A DNA stretch of 64,000 nucleotides, taken from Leuctra nigra (taxonomy: Eukaryota > Arthropoda > Insecta > Plecoptera > Leuctridae). The stretch spans positions 23,431,109 through 23,495,108 of the forward strand of contig OW203764.1 of NCBI GenBank assembly GCA_934045905.1, written 5' to 3'. The translations under genes were made by a program, and so were the position numbers. A model generated the notes under the pieces. That model was not told the DNA's origin and did not search any database. It worked only from the letters and a program-made list of their open reading frames with translations. Each line of letters opens with the position of its first letter. Position 1 is the stretch's first letter. Positions 1 through 12,700 of the stretch are shown here, piece by piece.

Positions 1-709
1 AACTCAAATCTGTGATGGGGGATTTTGACATTTCAAATCCTTCCTAAATCGTCGAAATGACAACAATTTGAAATAGATTTAGCCTCCTGTAAGTCTTGTT
101 TGGTTATTTCAAAGTCAGATAATAAAGGTACGTTTACAGCTCGACGCGCGGACCTTAATAGATGAACATGTTTATCTTTTAAGGTCAGCGCTTTGGCATG
201 TAGAAGCTGAGCTGCCTGATTGGCTAGTGTCGCAGCGTCGAGCGCTTGTTGCCCAGCTGTAAACCTACCGTAAGGCTCTTTACATGTTTCAGATTACATG
301 TTTAAATTTTGCGTTAAGTGTTTTTCAACGTTTTGATTGGTCAGTAAAACACTTTTCTGCAAAAGCAAATTCAATTTTATGTAAAAGTACTACCATTTGA
401 TCTCTAATTTCAATTTTAGACTAATCTTGTCAGTCGATCATTCGAGGCGTACTAATTAAATGCCAGTCAGTATCATACTTGGATGAGGTCTGCTGGCTAT
501 AGCTCACAAGTGCTATGTAACAATAGCACTCTATACAAAATAGCGCACCATACGCACAATCGGACGTTCAACCCGCCGGCCTTGAGGAACACACCCACTA
601 TTTCTATGGTTTGAAAGACCTCCAGCCTATATGTGATTGATCGGCAATACAGCGATGAACAAACCAAACCAATATTTTTCTTCTAATTACAAATTTAAAA
701 TGTACTTAC
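1..709. other. MCTS1 last intron (partial)
   Basis: No exon resembling the MCTS1 C-terminus was found on the minus strand here. The stretch is read as intron running off the left edge. Confidence 0.5.
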
Positions 710-3691
710 ATATCTTCAGTGGATAAGGACGTTGTCCCGACTGCCAGAGCATGTTGCTTTCCTTCGGCCATTATTGCCTGAGTCGTGAGTTAAGGCAGTG
801 TGATGTAGTAGATAGGATATAAAGTATACTTGAGAACCAAGTTATTTTTTAATTTTTGATTTAACGCGTTTGACTTGGCTCCTTTTTTATATCAAATTGA
901 TATTCTTTTTACATACATTTGAGTGTTTTATTATTAGCTACCTATCCTTCCCTTTTTTAGTCGGATAAGATTTGGCTGCTGTTTTTAGATCAAGGGCTTG
1001 AATGTGGATTTGAAAAATAATGAGCTACAAAAACACTATTTCTTTTGATGCCTAGGTTGATCTTAATTTTTTTGGAAAAATTGGTACCTTAGCAATTGTG
1101 TCAGGTAGAACCAACCCTAGGTAGGAGTCTAGGTTAATTAGCCTTTAGGGCTAATTAAAGCATTAATTTGTACCATAAACATGGTAAAAGCAAAGATAAT
1201 TAAAGCAAGAAGATGTTTCATGTAATGTTAAAATCTGTCTGTGAGAATTTGGTGCGTAGACTGTTTTTAACTATCTCTACCAGCATTTTCTTATGAAATA
1301 TTCCATGGCCAGCTAAAATTAAAAATAGCAAACAAAAGTTTCTTTGCCATGAAAACTTAGGTTTTATTTAATTTCTCTCTCAAAACATAACGAAATGACA
1401 TGAGATCAATTGCACTTTATTCAGCTCGAAATTGTGTACATTAAAAGTTACATTTAATAAGTAAATGCCGATTACCAGAGCCATGGAACTTGAAGCAACT
1501 TCAGAACCAGCTCGGACTTTTCAAGGTAAACTGTGAATTGTATTAGATAGACATTGCAACATTGTATTTGAGCGTTTTGAAGTCCAATAACATAAGTGGG
1601 AGAGAGACAGACATATATGAATCAGAGACATCCATTGGTGAGGTTTATTATGAGACATGGGACTTTGATGTTTTTCGCAAATTCTCACAGAGAGATTTTA
1701 ACATTATATGAAACATCTTCCTGCTTTAATTATCTTTGGTAAAAGCAAAAAGTAGTAGTGAAACATGATAGTGCAACATCAACTGCATCCCGATTACATT
1801 ATCGATATTGTCTAAAACATATCTTATGCAGTTGGCAGCTTCTTTAGTATTTCCCATGACATCCTGTGTGAAATGAACCCAAGTCTAGAAGGATACAACT
1901 ACAGTTCCCTTTGGCACGGGCGTCATCTTCGCTCCCGGTGACGTCAGTCCCGGACACATTATGTTCGCTCCACTCAGCACGAATCTGATCGCTCCTTTAT
2001 CCACTTGCTCCCGGGGGAGGAAGAAGGGATCTGAAATCCCATTAACAATAAGCATTTATCATTTAGAACATAATAAGCACAAAATATAGAGCAATGATAG
2101 GAAAACCACTAGACCATGTGACATCATGGTTGTCACAAGCTTTACCATTGATGGCATAGCTTGACAAAAACTGTACTGTATGTATTCAACCAATGTTCTC
2201 AAAATCATTTAATCACATTATTATAATTACTAGCTTTATACTTGCATTTGTGTAGAAGACGCAGTGTTGGGATCCACGCGCCATCTCTATGTCTGAAGAA
2301 TAAAAGCTCGCCCGCAGCGTTCACGAGGATTTCAATATGGTCATGGCTTGAATAGAACAACACCAACTATTTATTACATACCTACCCAGCAATAGAAGAT
2401 CAATCAACTTGTTAGTATGCATGTGATTTGATAGGAGTTTGCAAGTTTCTGCTCTACAGGCCTTGGAACTGAAGCATCAAATAAATAAATTAAAATTTAA
2501 TTTAATTCTTGGCATAGTACACCTGCATTTGCACATAGGTAGGTATTTCAAGATTATAGCAAAAAAAATCTTAAAATGACAATAACTTTTGAAAATGAAG
2601 ATCGAGTCGAGTGAAAAGGCAAAAATACCTAATGTTTGTCCCAATGTCCAAGGAAAAGTTTTAAGTTGATACCTAGGTCAAACCGTTCCAGTAAAAATTT
2701 CAAAAATCACAGCATCCTGTTTAAATACAATCCCAGAGACCGCTCATGAAATTAGTGTGTGTACAAGCTTTCTTTCAGATCAATCAGTTTCACGGTTTGA
2801 CCTGGGCACTGCATGGAAAAACACACACACAAAAAAGTGAAAGTGCCATAAGAGTAGACCTAGTACCGTGGTGTGGTGACGTGACGCTCGTTTAATTCAT
2901 CATTCTCACTTACCATTTGACAATACGATATGTATCTTTCTTAGGAAGAATACTGTCGACATAACTTTCCAAGTGTGGATACTGCTCCAAGAGTTTGGTG
3001 CGAATTCCCTTCTGCACCGAGGATTTCAGCTGTTGCACTCCAGAGACGCTCTCCTTCTCTTCAAATCTAAAGTTCCATTCAACATTAATTAATTAACTTG
3101 TACTTCTGATAAAATAGTAGGTATAAGGGAATATTTATTTGACATCTGAATAAAAGATTTGAAGTAATGGCAGTGGACAGTGACAGATGACGTCAGATCC
3201 AAAAAACAAACATCATAGATTTATCTACCTACCTGGTACCGTTCTGGTACTCTACAACATAATCATGATATGAGTATCATGATGTGAGGTTGCTGATAAG
3301 AGGTATGTTTGTTTACCCTGCCAAAACCTGCCGCAATCTGCCACAAGCTACCTAAACATCTCTTCAGGATGGTGTGTAGAAAGTGGCCCTATGGCTGCGG
3401 CAGATTTTGTAGGTAAACCGCAATTCTAAATCGTTAGGAAACCGTTATAAGGTTGAATATTGTCGTTTCCTGTTCATTAAAACAAATAACTGTTCATGTG
3501 TTCGTGAACGTTACGTACTTAGGTAGGTAGACCATGTAGTTATATACCTAGGTATTAAAATAATAGGTATGGGTAGAAAGGGCTTGAACGTTGGGCTTGA
3601 AGTCGAAACATAACCATACTTTTGATCTCATTCGTTACCGAAAGGTTTAGAATGAATGCAAGTGCCCAAACTCTACTTACTTTTTGAACAT
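710..3691 (-). CDS. MCTS1: MCTS1 translation re-initiation factor, 3' end outside window
   Basis: Exons in transcription order: 3681-3691, 2914-3066, 2246-2346, 1897-2030, 710-777. They join in frame to 155 codons plus two bases. Recognisable MCTS1 blocks are the N-terminal [27 protein letters not shown], and the PUA-domain stretch [19 protein letters not shown] followed by [12 protein letters not shown]. In the family, MCTS1 pairs with DENR on the 40S ribosome to recycle tRNA and promote re-initiation after upstream ORFs. The first coding exon is only 11 nt (ATG TTC AAA AA, donor GTAAGT), as expected for the MFKK start. The last ~26 residues of a ~181-aa family protein must lie beyond position 1, because exon 710-777 ends at a good donor (GTAAGT) in phase 2. 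The intron between 2246-2346 and 1897-2030 begins with GC instead of GT. Only that choice restores the family residues HKYPF. Confidence 0.93.
840..900. repeat. Relic of the TA-flanked element family
   Basis: The segment around GACTTGGCTCCTTTTTT matches the inner part of the terminal repeat of the element at 33807-34932. It is a short decayed fragment in an MCTS1 intron. Confidence 0.4.
1195..1740. repeat. Imperfect inverted repeats flanking ~430 bp
   Basis: About 65 bp at 1195-1255 (around AAGATGTTTCATGTAATG) recur inverted at about 1672-1738 with scattered mismatches. The arrangement suggests an old MITE-like or foldback element in the MCTS1 intron. No clear target-site duplication was found. 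Confidence 0.5.
2560..2825. repeat. Diverged copy of the interspersed 0.9-kb repeat
   Basis: Phrases such as TCAAAAATCACAGCATCCTG and AGTTTTAAGTTGAT.C match the family at 28753-29637. The copy is partial and diverged, in an MCTS1 intron. Confidence 0.4.
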
Positions 3692-6600
3692 ATTTTAAAA
3701 AACACGCTGATTTAGTATTATTTACTGGAGTCACTTAAACAAAATTTAGGGATGGATGGAGCTAAAGGAGTTGGTTGACAACTTATTTTTGCACCCAGTT
3801 TGCACCACAGCCAAAGATACTAATATACTGGCCAGAGTGAATGGAAAACACAGCCTTGTATACATAAAATGAATAGTGTTTCCACTGAACGCGAAAACGT
3901 GTAACATTTTTTGAGAATAAAATATGACCTTGAACTGTCTCAAGAACGACGCGATCCTGGCGGCATCTGGGAGAACTACATAGTGTTAAGTTTTTATTAT
4001 CTTATTTACCCTTTGTTATTGCATTTATTAAACCAGAGTTGTTTTATTTAAATAATAATATAATAATAATTCAAAATATGTTCCTAAAATGGCATTTTGA
4101 ATGAGAAATTAGAATAAAATTTCCTAGTTGAAACTTTGACCGCAGCGCAGACTAGCGCTGCGATCGAGAGACAATCAACTCGCCGCCCAAAATCATCTAC
4201 ATTCGGCCCAATGTTAAATGCGTTCAGTGGATACACTATTCATCTTAGGTATACAAGGCTGTGTTTTCCATTCACTCTGTACTGGCTGCGACCACAGCCC
4301 TCTTCTTGCTTGTCAAGGAGCACAAGAGAGAGATCTGGAGACAATGGCGGCGGTGGGTTTATTGGAACGAGGATTTGAAATTTGAAGTTTGTAACTGTGT
4401 ATTATTTTATTTTATTGTAGGAGAGCCGGAGAGGGGAAGTAAATCGGGTGGGACTTTGGGAGTCTAAATATAGGAAAATTGGAAATAAAATTTACCATTT
4501 GAATCAATCAAATTTCCAGTACATACACAGCCCCTGTTTGCCATTGTAATTTGTAATGTTAATTAAATAATAATTACAAATTGCTAAATTGTTTATTTAA
4601 AAAGAAATCACATGTGTTTTTTTTTGACATTGTCCCGAGGTAACTCACCTCTTAGTTTAAACCCAAAATACCGTAATACGTAATTCCAAAAATAATAATA
4701 CCTAGATACATTATCAACAATATTATGATTTTAGTTTATTGTTCATGATACCATACCATGGACTTTTAAAGGGGTTAAAAGTTCAAGATGATACGATGAA
4801 TGTGGGTGGATGGTAACGCCATAGAGATGTTTATGATTCACCAATTAATTTTTTTATATGTTTTTTTCCATTTTTTCAGGGGGGGGGCAACCAAAACTCG
4901 GGGAGGGCACAACATATGTACGAAAGAGTATAACAAAGGATAACACTTTTCCACACCCAAAAATAGCCATTATGAATGAAAGCAATGGGGTGAGGGGTCT
5001 GGGGGAAGCCCCCTCTCCCCCCCCCCCCCAGTAACACGCGGGGTTTAAATTTCCTACTTGAATTCAAAGTGTTTGTAATTTTTGGCTTGCAATTTCATTG
5101 AATATTCAGCAAAACTGCAAAATATTGCTTTCTCCACAGTTTTCCTCCCCGAAAGAAATGTGTGGAATTGAAAAAATTAATGTTCCTTACAACATTTTTA
5201 AGCTGGAGGAAGCATTGATTGTTGACTCTGGGCATCCCCATCTCCCCCCCCCCCCCCCCCCAAAAAAAATTATACATATTTAACAAACTGTAAGACTTTA
5301 GACTACCCAGTACCTACCTTTTAAATTGAAACTAAAAATGTGTTCTAATTATATTTTGAAATATTACTTATATATAACTATAAGTTACATTTATATCACT
5401 TCGGACCCGTCATGTGCTACAATTCATAAAATAAAACCCACCTACATACTAGGAGGAAGGCAAGAGAAAAACACATATTTTCGTCGATAACAATCCACAG
5501 CTCAATCTGAATAGGTACACGAGTACGATAGTCACGGCAAATGGCATTCATTCAGCATTTAAAATATCAGATAAAAGGTATGCTTTTTTCTTGAAGACGT
5601 TAGTTGTCTGCCAAATAATAATTTCATTAAAATAAATTAGTTGCGCATCTGACCAAGTTGGGTTTGGCCTCGTGTATATTTTTAGATTACTCATCCGGCG
5701 GCACAAACATTAATTGGTGATTTCCATTACATAAGATAATATTTTATTCGAATAATAATAACTAGTTGTATAGTTATTTATACAAGGTGGGCATAAAGCG
5801 TGGCCACAGAAATGTAATGCACATTTTAATAACACATTTCTAATAGTTTCCTTCATTACTAAAAGTGTTTCTTTTTTTAGAAATAATATCAGAAAAGGGT
5901 AAATAAGTACTATGCCTATTATCGAGATAAAATAAAATAAGAGATATAAATTCGAGTTGTGCACACACTGTATTAGTATTACGCATTACAAATACTTGTA
6001 AAAAATAAAATGTTCTTAGTAATCACACCTAATAGTTTTGTGATTTGAAAGACGAGACATTAAACATTGTCAATCTGAAATTATAAATCCAACACTGTGC
6101 GGGGAATTAAAAATTTAACACGTTATAGCAGTTGTAACAAATAAATATTTGATTTCAACAATAATTTTATTTTGAGTATTCCACATTTAAACGTTTTTTC
6201 CATTGCATTTGATACAAATCCCCTCGCAAATCCCTATAAAACTCGGCGTTTGATTCTTCTCTCGGAACAAAATCAGTATTCGTCAGACAACGAATCTGGT
6301 CTAATTTCTATCTAATCGTGACATTCAAAAACGTTTCTCCAGTCGACATAAAAATGTAGGTACATTATGAAAGCCACTTGTCATGTATAGCTCTAAGGTG
6401 CCTAGTTTTTAACAAAAGCCTCTGATCAGATGAAAGTGAAAAACAAAACTCTGATTGATTGAGCCACATTCAGAAATTGTTTACGAGATCCATTCTATCT
6501 TGCACTGGACATGATAAACAGCTGTTGCATGTGGCTGTACATTGCCATGAAATTTAATGTTTTATTATAATTGTAAAGAGAAGTAGTTGGATTCTTGAAA

Positions 6601-6725
6601 TAACTGTTTAGTAAATACAATTACAAAAGTAATAATTATTATTTATACATTGCTAAACGAATTACCAACGAATTTCATATCATGGCGTTAACATTTCAGT
6701 TTATTTTATTGACAGCCTCGAACAG
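3692..6725. other. Intergenic, MCTS1 5' side to CYP 3' end
   Basis: No gene was recognised. It holds an inverted-repeat element (3828-4297), runs of G or C near 4880, 5018-5030 and 5245-5262, and AT-rich sequence. The short ORFs here are artefacts of poly-C (proline or glycine runs). The MCTS1 promoter should lie just above 3691. The P450 transcript ending at 6726 should be polyadenylated at its right edge: minus-strand AATAAA occurs at 6700-6705 and 6705-6710. Confidence 0.6.
3828..4297. mobile_element. MITE-like inverted-repeat element
   Basis: About 65 bp at 3831-3893 (around GAATGGAAAACACAGCCTTG) recur inverted at 4223-4297 with few differences, enclosing ~330 bp. This fits a non-autonomous DNA transposon. 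The exact ends and target-site duplication were not resolved. Confidence 0.55.
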
Positions 6726-9700
6726 TTAGTATCTTTTCTCCATCCGCATTTTGTAAAGTCCCTCTGGGAGATTTATCGTGATGCTGATTCTTAGCAGATC
6801 ATTGATTTCTTTCAACGTGTAAGGTGTGTAGAATTTGAACTTCCTCAGGATCGGACACAGCATGGCCTTCACTTCCATCAGCGCGTATTTCTGTCCGACG
6901 CAGTTCCTGGGGCCCGCACTGAACGGTATGTAGGCGAAGGGATGACGTGACGGGTTCTCCTCCAGCCAGCGATCAGGCAAGAACCTGGGACAGATGGAGG
7001 TAGATCATCAAGTAAGTAACAGTGCAAGACAAGACACTCTTGCACGATCAGGGACATAAAATCTACTCACTTGTCCGGTTCAGGGAAATGCTCCCGATTC
7101 CTATGCACGACATACGCGATGACCCAACTATTACATCCTGCAGGAAGAGTGTAGCCGCTCGACAGCTCGATGTCCTCGTCAATCTCTCGAGGCAAGATGC
7201 TGACGCTTGGGAACAAACGCAAAGTCTCTTTGAGAACGCGGTCCATGACGGGCAGTCTGTTGATGTCGTCGACGGTCGCCAGGCGATTGTCGTCGCCGAA
7301 CACCTCCATCTGCTCCTCGTAGAGTTGCTCCTGTACCTCGGGGTGGATCGCGATCAGGAGGAGCAAGAACGCGATGGTGTTTGCCGTGGTCTCGTACCCA
7401 GCGGCCGCCAACGTCGTCACCTGGAGACATTCAGATCCTGTCACATCCGCTGTATCGCTGACAGTAATCATCCTCACCCTCCTCGACTCTCACCTCGTCC
7501 TGGATCTCCTGCGCCGACATCGGCGACCCCTGCGACTCTGACGCCTCCACCAGCATGTCGAGGAAGGAGGTGACCTTCTTGCCGCTCGCCGTGATGATGC
7601 CGGGACGACGTACGCCTGCGCGGTATTCGGCCAGCTTCTCGGCGATCACGGCCTCGCTGAAGCTCTTGATCTTCTGTAGAAATCAAGATGGGATGGCAGT
7701 CAGAACAGTGAAAGATTTCAGAATAATAGAATAACGTCCTGAGTGATAAACTTCTCCACTTTATTGACAAACTGTGAGATTTGGAAGGAAGGGTCTTACC
7801 TAAGATGTAGTAGACCCGAGTACTAGTACACAATAATCGACGTAAAGCGGCTAAATTGGCGTTCGATATAAGTAGTATGCATGGCACCCTGGGACACAAA
7901 GGATGCCGACAAACGATGCCGCCTCTATTGTCCTGTCAATCATCTCACGGTCAATTAGTCAAAGGGTACCGCCTATTGTCCTGTCACTCATAATCACACG
8001 GTCAATTACACCTGTCAATCCGGTCAATTAAACCTGTCAATCATCATTACTTCCGGTCAATTAAACAAATTTGCATAATCAATCTAATTAATCAAAAAGT
8101 GCATCCAATCAATTAAAAAGTGCATAATCAATCCATTTAATCAAGTGCATATAAAATTCAATCAATTAAAATGTGCATTCAATCAATCAAAAAGCGCATC
8201 CAATCAAAAAGCGCATAATCAATCTAATCAATCAAAAAAGCGCATGTTAAATTCAATCAATCAAAAAGTGCATTCAATCAAGTGCATATTAATCGTGGTC
8301 TTCAGAGGCGCGCGCATTGCTGTGTCATCTTGGAATCAGTAACTCACTAGTCTTAACTTGAAAACGCAGGTGTAGTACTACGTCATCGTGACCAGGTAGT
8401 GCAAGGGTGTGGTCCTTTTGTATCCAACAACAACAACACTTGACATTGAGTGACCATCAATAGAAACAAGGGTTAAGCTCTATTGTTAATGCGTACACCT
8501 GAGTACGTATATAGTGCGCTTCATTGGTTTTCTTTAGACTATAATCTTTAACTGACAGTAAGTGACATTATGCCCGGGTAGCTCAGTCGGTAGAGCATTA
8601 GGCTTTTAACTTAATGGTCCAGGGTTCGATCCCCTGCTAGGGCGAATCTCTTTTCGCGAAGCTTGAGGGTTCTCCTTTATTATTTTTCCTGCGCTTATCT
8701 CTTTTCAATTAAAATAAAACGATTTGTTATTAACACTATATGGAAGAGGAGGGGTTTACTCAATAACAAAACAGATTTCCCATTAACCAGTATATTGAAT
8801 GAAAAAGTACACAGTACATTCATGAAAATACATAGTCATACATAATCAATTATTAGAATCAGCATCCCACCAACCACTTTGGTACTCTAAAATGTTGTCT
8901 ATATCCAACTTCATAATCACTTCACGAACACTAAAATAATTGTTCTGATCTTCAAATGCTTCGATTCACTTTCTTGCAGTCGCTTCAATGTCTGGGAGTA
9001 GATTCTTAGAAACATATTATGAACCAATGCCAAACCCAAAATAGTCATACATAATCATATTCTGAAATTCGATACTTGTTATGATACGGGGTTTGATATG
9101 TAAAAGATGTTCAATTGTTGATTGCTCGAGAAATATACTATTTCCACGGTTAATTGGCTTGATGCCTACTACATATTCACCGTTACTTAGCTCGGTTGTA
9201 AATAATAAATTAGGGCCAATAGTTAGCACAACAGAACTTTCTTTAAAAGGTAGCAAGGCAGTGGTGACGTCTTGTTCCGATGAAAGTGCTGGTGGCCCCG
9301 ATAAGGGCCGTTCGCGGCGTTTCGGAAACTTTAATACTTCCATATTATGGCGGCGACTGGGTTCGAAAACATTGGCATCCACAACTGCTAATTCACTGTA
9401 AAACTTGATCCATTCTTGTGAAGAAAAGTATATCTTACCCTCATGTCTTGATGACAGAGTAACAATGGGCATGTAATTCTTCAGAGGGTCTGATCCCACG
9501 ATAACACTTTGTGTTTTATTAAGAGTAAATAGGCTATTCATTACCGTAGCAATTTCTTCTTGTTTCACGTTCTTCACACTTTGAATTTCTTCAACAGCAC
9601 TCCGCTTGTGTGATGCACCGAAACCTACTTCAGCACTCAGCTTAAACATGTTGCTTGTTTGGATATTGGAATCAAACTGCCTCTTTACAGCTCTTTAGAA

Positions 9701-12700
9701 AAAGGTGTAGATGAGGGAGACACAGTCACTTGCAGGTACCAGTTTCAACAGGTTTCCAACATGTACACGATACAAGTTATCCCAACCCTTTGAACATTTT
9801 TAGTTATCAGTACAGGCCATAGTTAAATATTAGGTTCCAGCTCTCTAAGAATTCTTATATCATACGATGTACGATTGTTTACCAAATCTCGCTCTATTTC
9901 GGCTATATAGTGCAATTAATTGTACATCCGTCCCCTTTTCTTCAAAATATATCTTTTTAGCGATAGCCGTTTGTACGAAGCCAACCCAATCTGCCAATTC
10001 CTCGTAAATATTCTCACAGTGCTGTCATTTTCTTTCACAATAGAAGAGAGGGTGCGACCTCCCAACCCTTGGCACAGGTGCTTTGAAATAACAACTGAAC
10101 GAGGTGAAAGTAAAGAAGGACTCTTGGTGTAGATCACTAACCGCATATTTTAAAAGTGTAAAGTGGCAGTGGCTCGACCCCCGAGGGTTCTCCTTTTTTT
10201 TTCCAGCAGCGCTTATCTCTTTTCAATTAAAATAAAACGACCCGTTATAGGAATCCTGCTCGTGACGTCACAGTGGTAGAAAAATGGAGACTGCGCTGGT
10301 AGGGGAAATGTGTCAAAGCTATAAATAATAGCTATAAATCATATTTCTCAGATGAATATTTAACTTGAAGATGTGTATGGATAAATATTGCGTATTATTA
10401 TTAACTTGTACTTACTTAAATATCTTTCTTTCACAAGTAATAACTCTAAATATGATATTTGGATTGCCGCTGTCAGATTTGTTTATTCCCTATACTTTTT
10501 TATGTAGGTTGCTATGGCAACCTTTTCTCACGCAGGATGCCTATTAAAAGCTATAAGGAAGAGGTAAGGTTTACTCAATAACAAAACAGATTTCCCCATT
10601 AACCAGTATATTAAATGAAAAAAGTACACAATACATTCATGAAAATACATAGTCATACAAATCAATTACACACTAGTAACATCATCCCACCAGCCACTTT
10701 GGTGCTCTAAAATATTGTCTATATCCAACTCCATCATCACTTCACGTACACTAAAATGAATGTCCTGATCTTCAAATGCGTTGATCCACTTTTTTGCAAA
10801 CGATTTTGGTGGTACACTTTCAATAAAAGAATAATCGTCAATGAAAGAATCATCGTCACTGTCTGAAATCAGCTCTTCGTGAAACATTTCCCAGTACTCT
10901 TCAGGTGTAGTCTTCGGCGGTGGACCTTCGCGAATCCTCTGCAGAGAGCCCGCAAAACAAAGTGCATAGAGTCTGCTTTTACTTTCCAGAACTTCGACGC
11001 TTATCATGATACAGGGTTTGATTTTAAAAAGATGTTCAATTGTTGCTTGCTCGAGAAATATACTGTTTCCACCGTTGATTGGCTTGATGCCTACTACAGA
11101 TTCACCATTTCTTAGCTCGGTTGTGAATAATACATTAGGGCCAATAGTTCTCGAAGCAAAACTTACTTTAAAAGGTTCGAAAACATTTACGTAGGCGACT
11201 GATAAATCACTGTAGAACTGGATCCATTCTTGCGAAGAAAAGTATATTTTATCTTCGCATCTTGATGACAGAGTAACAACGGCCAAGAACGCCTTCAGAG
11301 GGTCCGCTCCCACGATGACACTTTGTGTTTTATTAAGAGTAAATAGTCTATTCATTACCGTTGAAATGTCTTCTTGTTTCACGTTCACCACACTTTCTTC
11401 AACATCACTCGGCCCATGTGATACTTCAGCACTCAGTTTAAACATATTGCTTGTTTGGATATTGGAATCAAACTGACTCTTTACAGCTCTTTCGAAAAGG
11501 TGCAGTGGAGGGAGACACCGGCGCCTGCATGCACTATACAAAAGAGGAGTAAGTTTCATTGTGAATGATTATACACTTGATTACCCTTCAGTGATTTTCT
11601 TTAGACACCCCAAACTATTTCTCTTCTTAAACAATAGAAGCGAAGGTGCGCCATCCTAACCCTTAGAAAATCAGGTCAGACGACAGCGTGAGAAGTGGGT
11701 TATAGGATTCTACGTCACACGGAGGACAGCGAATAGCAAAGCTCGAAATGGGAATAGGGGTGTATACATTTAAGGATAGGTTTCTCTAGCCAGACGTTAC
11801 AGAATATGCGCATAGGTCTTTGCGCATCATTTGTCTTTGTATAATAGTCAGAAATGTAACAACAATCTGTTTTATATTGTCACCGTCAGAAATTAGCTGT
11901 GGCGAACGCTGTTTTAGCATCAAATTTATATATTCAGTTAAAATATTATGTGAATGTTCTCATTGCAGAATATAATATTGATGAGATTGTTGAAAACATT
12001 TAAATATTGATATTATATATGATATAGGAAAAGGATAGGTGTACTCAATGACAAGGCAGATTCCCAGTTAACCAGTATAATTAAATTCAAATTGATACAT
12101 TACATTCATGAAAATATATTGAGAGAGACATACATCTTCAATTATTCACTCGAAACTTCTTCACACTGTGGCACTACTATTATTCAATTATCATCTATAT
12201 ATCATCTTTAATCAAATTCGACGTCGCTTTACCTATACTATACACTATATGGATTGTACTTAATCTTCAAATGTTCTGATCCGCTTTTGCGCAATTGATT
12301 CCAATTCATTATTGCTACATTTAAATATTACACATTCTTTATTTTCCACCATCCTTGTTGAGTAAGCATACCATCAATGTTCAATTCAAGCATGGCTATT
12401 CTGACTCCAATGGGAACTCCGATGTCTTTAAACCGGCTCTGCCATTTCTCTCTGACTGAGAGTTCCAGTAACGCATTGTCTTTATTCATTTCTCCAGGGC
12501 GATTAGGTTTCAAAAGGAGTTCTTCCTCGTCGTCTCCTTCTTGTTTTACCATGCGTGGTTGGTTAGTAAGTTGAAAAGTGTTGAAAATATGTACAAACCA
12601 CTGTTTATACATTTGACTGCAATTCCTCATTTCCTCAATACATAGGTTAATACTTGGAATTAATTTTACAAGATGTTCAACTGTAGAAACCGCTAGTAGC

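Noticed and set aside
4876..5286. Pro- or Gly-rich ORFs around 4.9-5.3 kb
   Set aside because: They are created by poly-C/G runs and have no other support.
7022..7573. 183-aa plus-strand ORF over the CYP exons
   Set aside because: Antisense shadow of exons 7071-7420 and 7494-7673, which carry P450 motifs.
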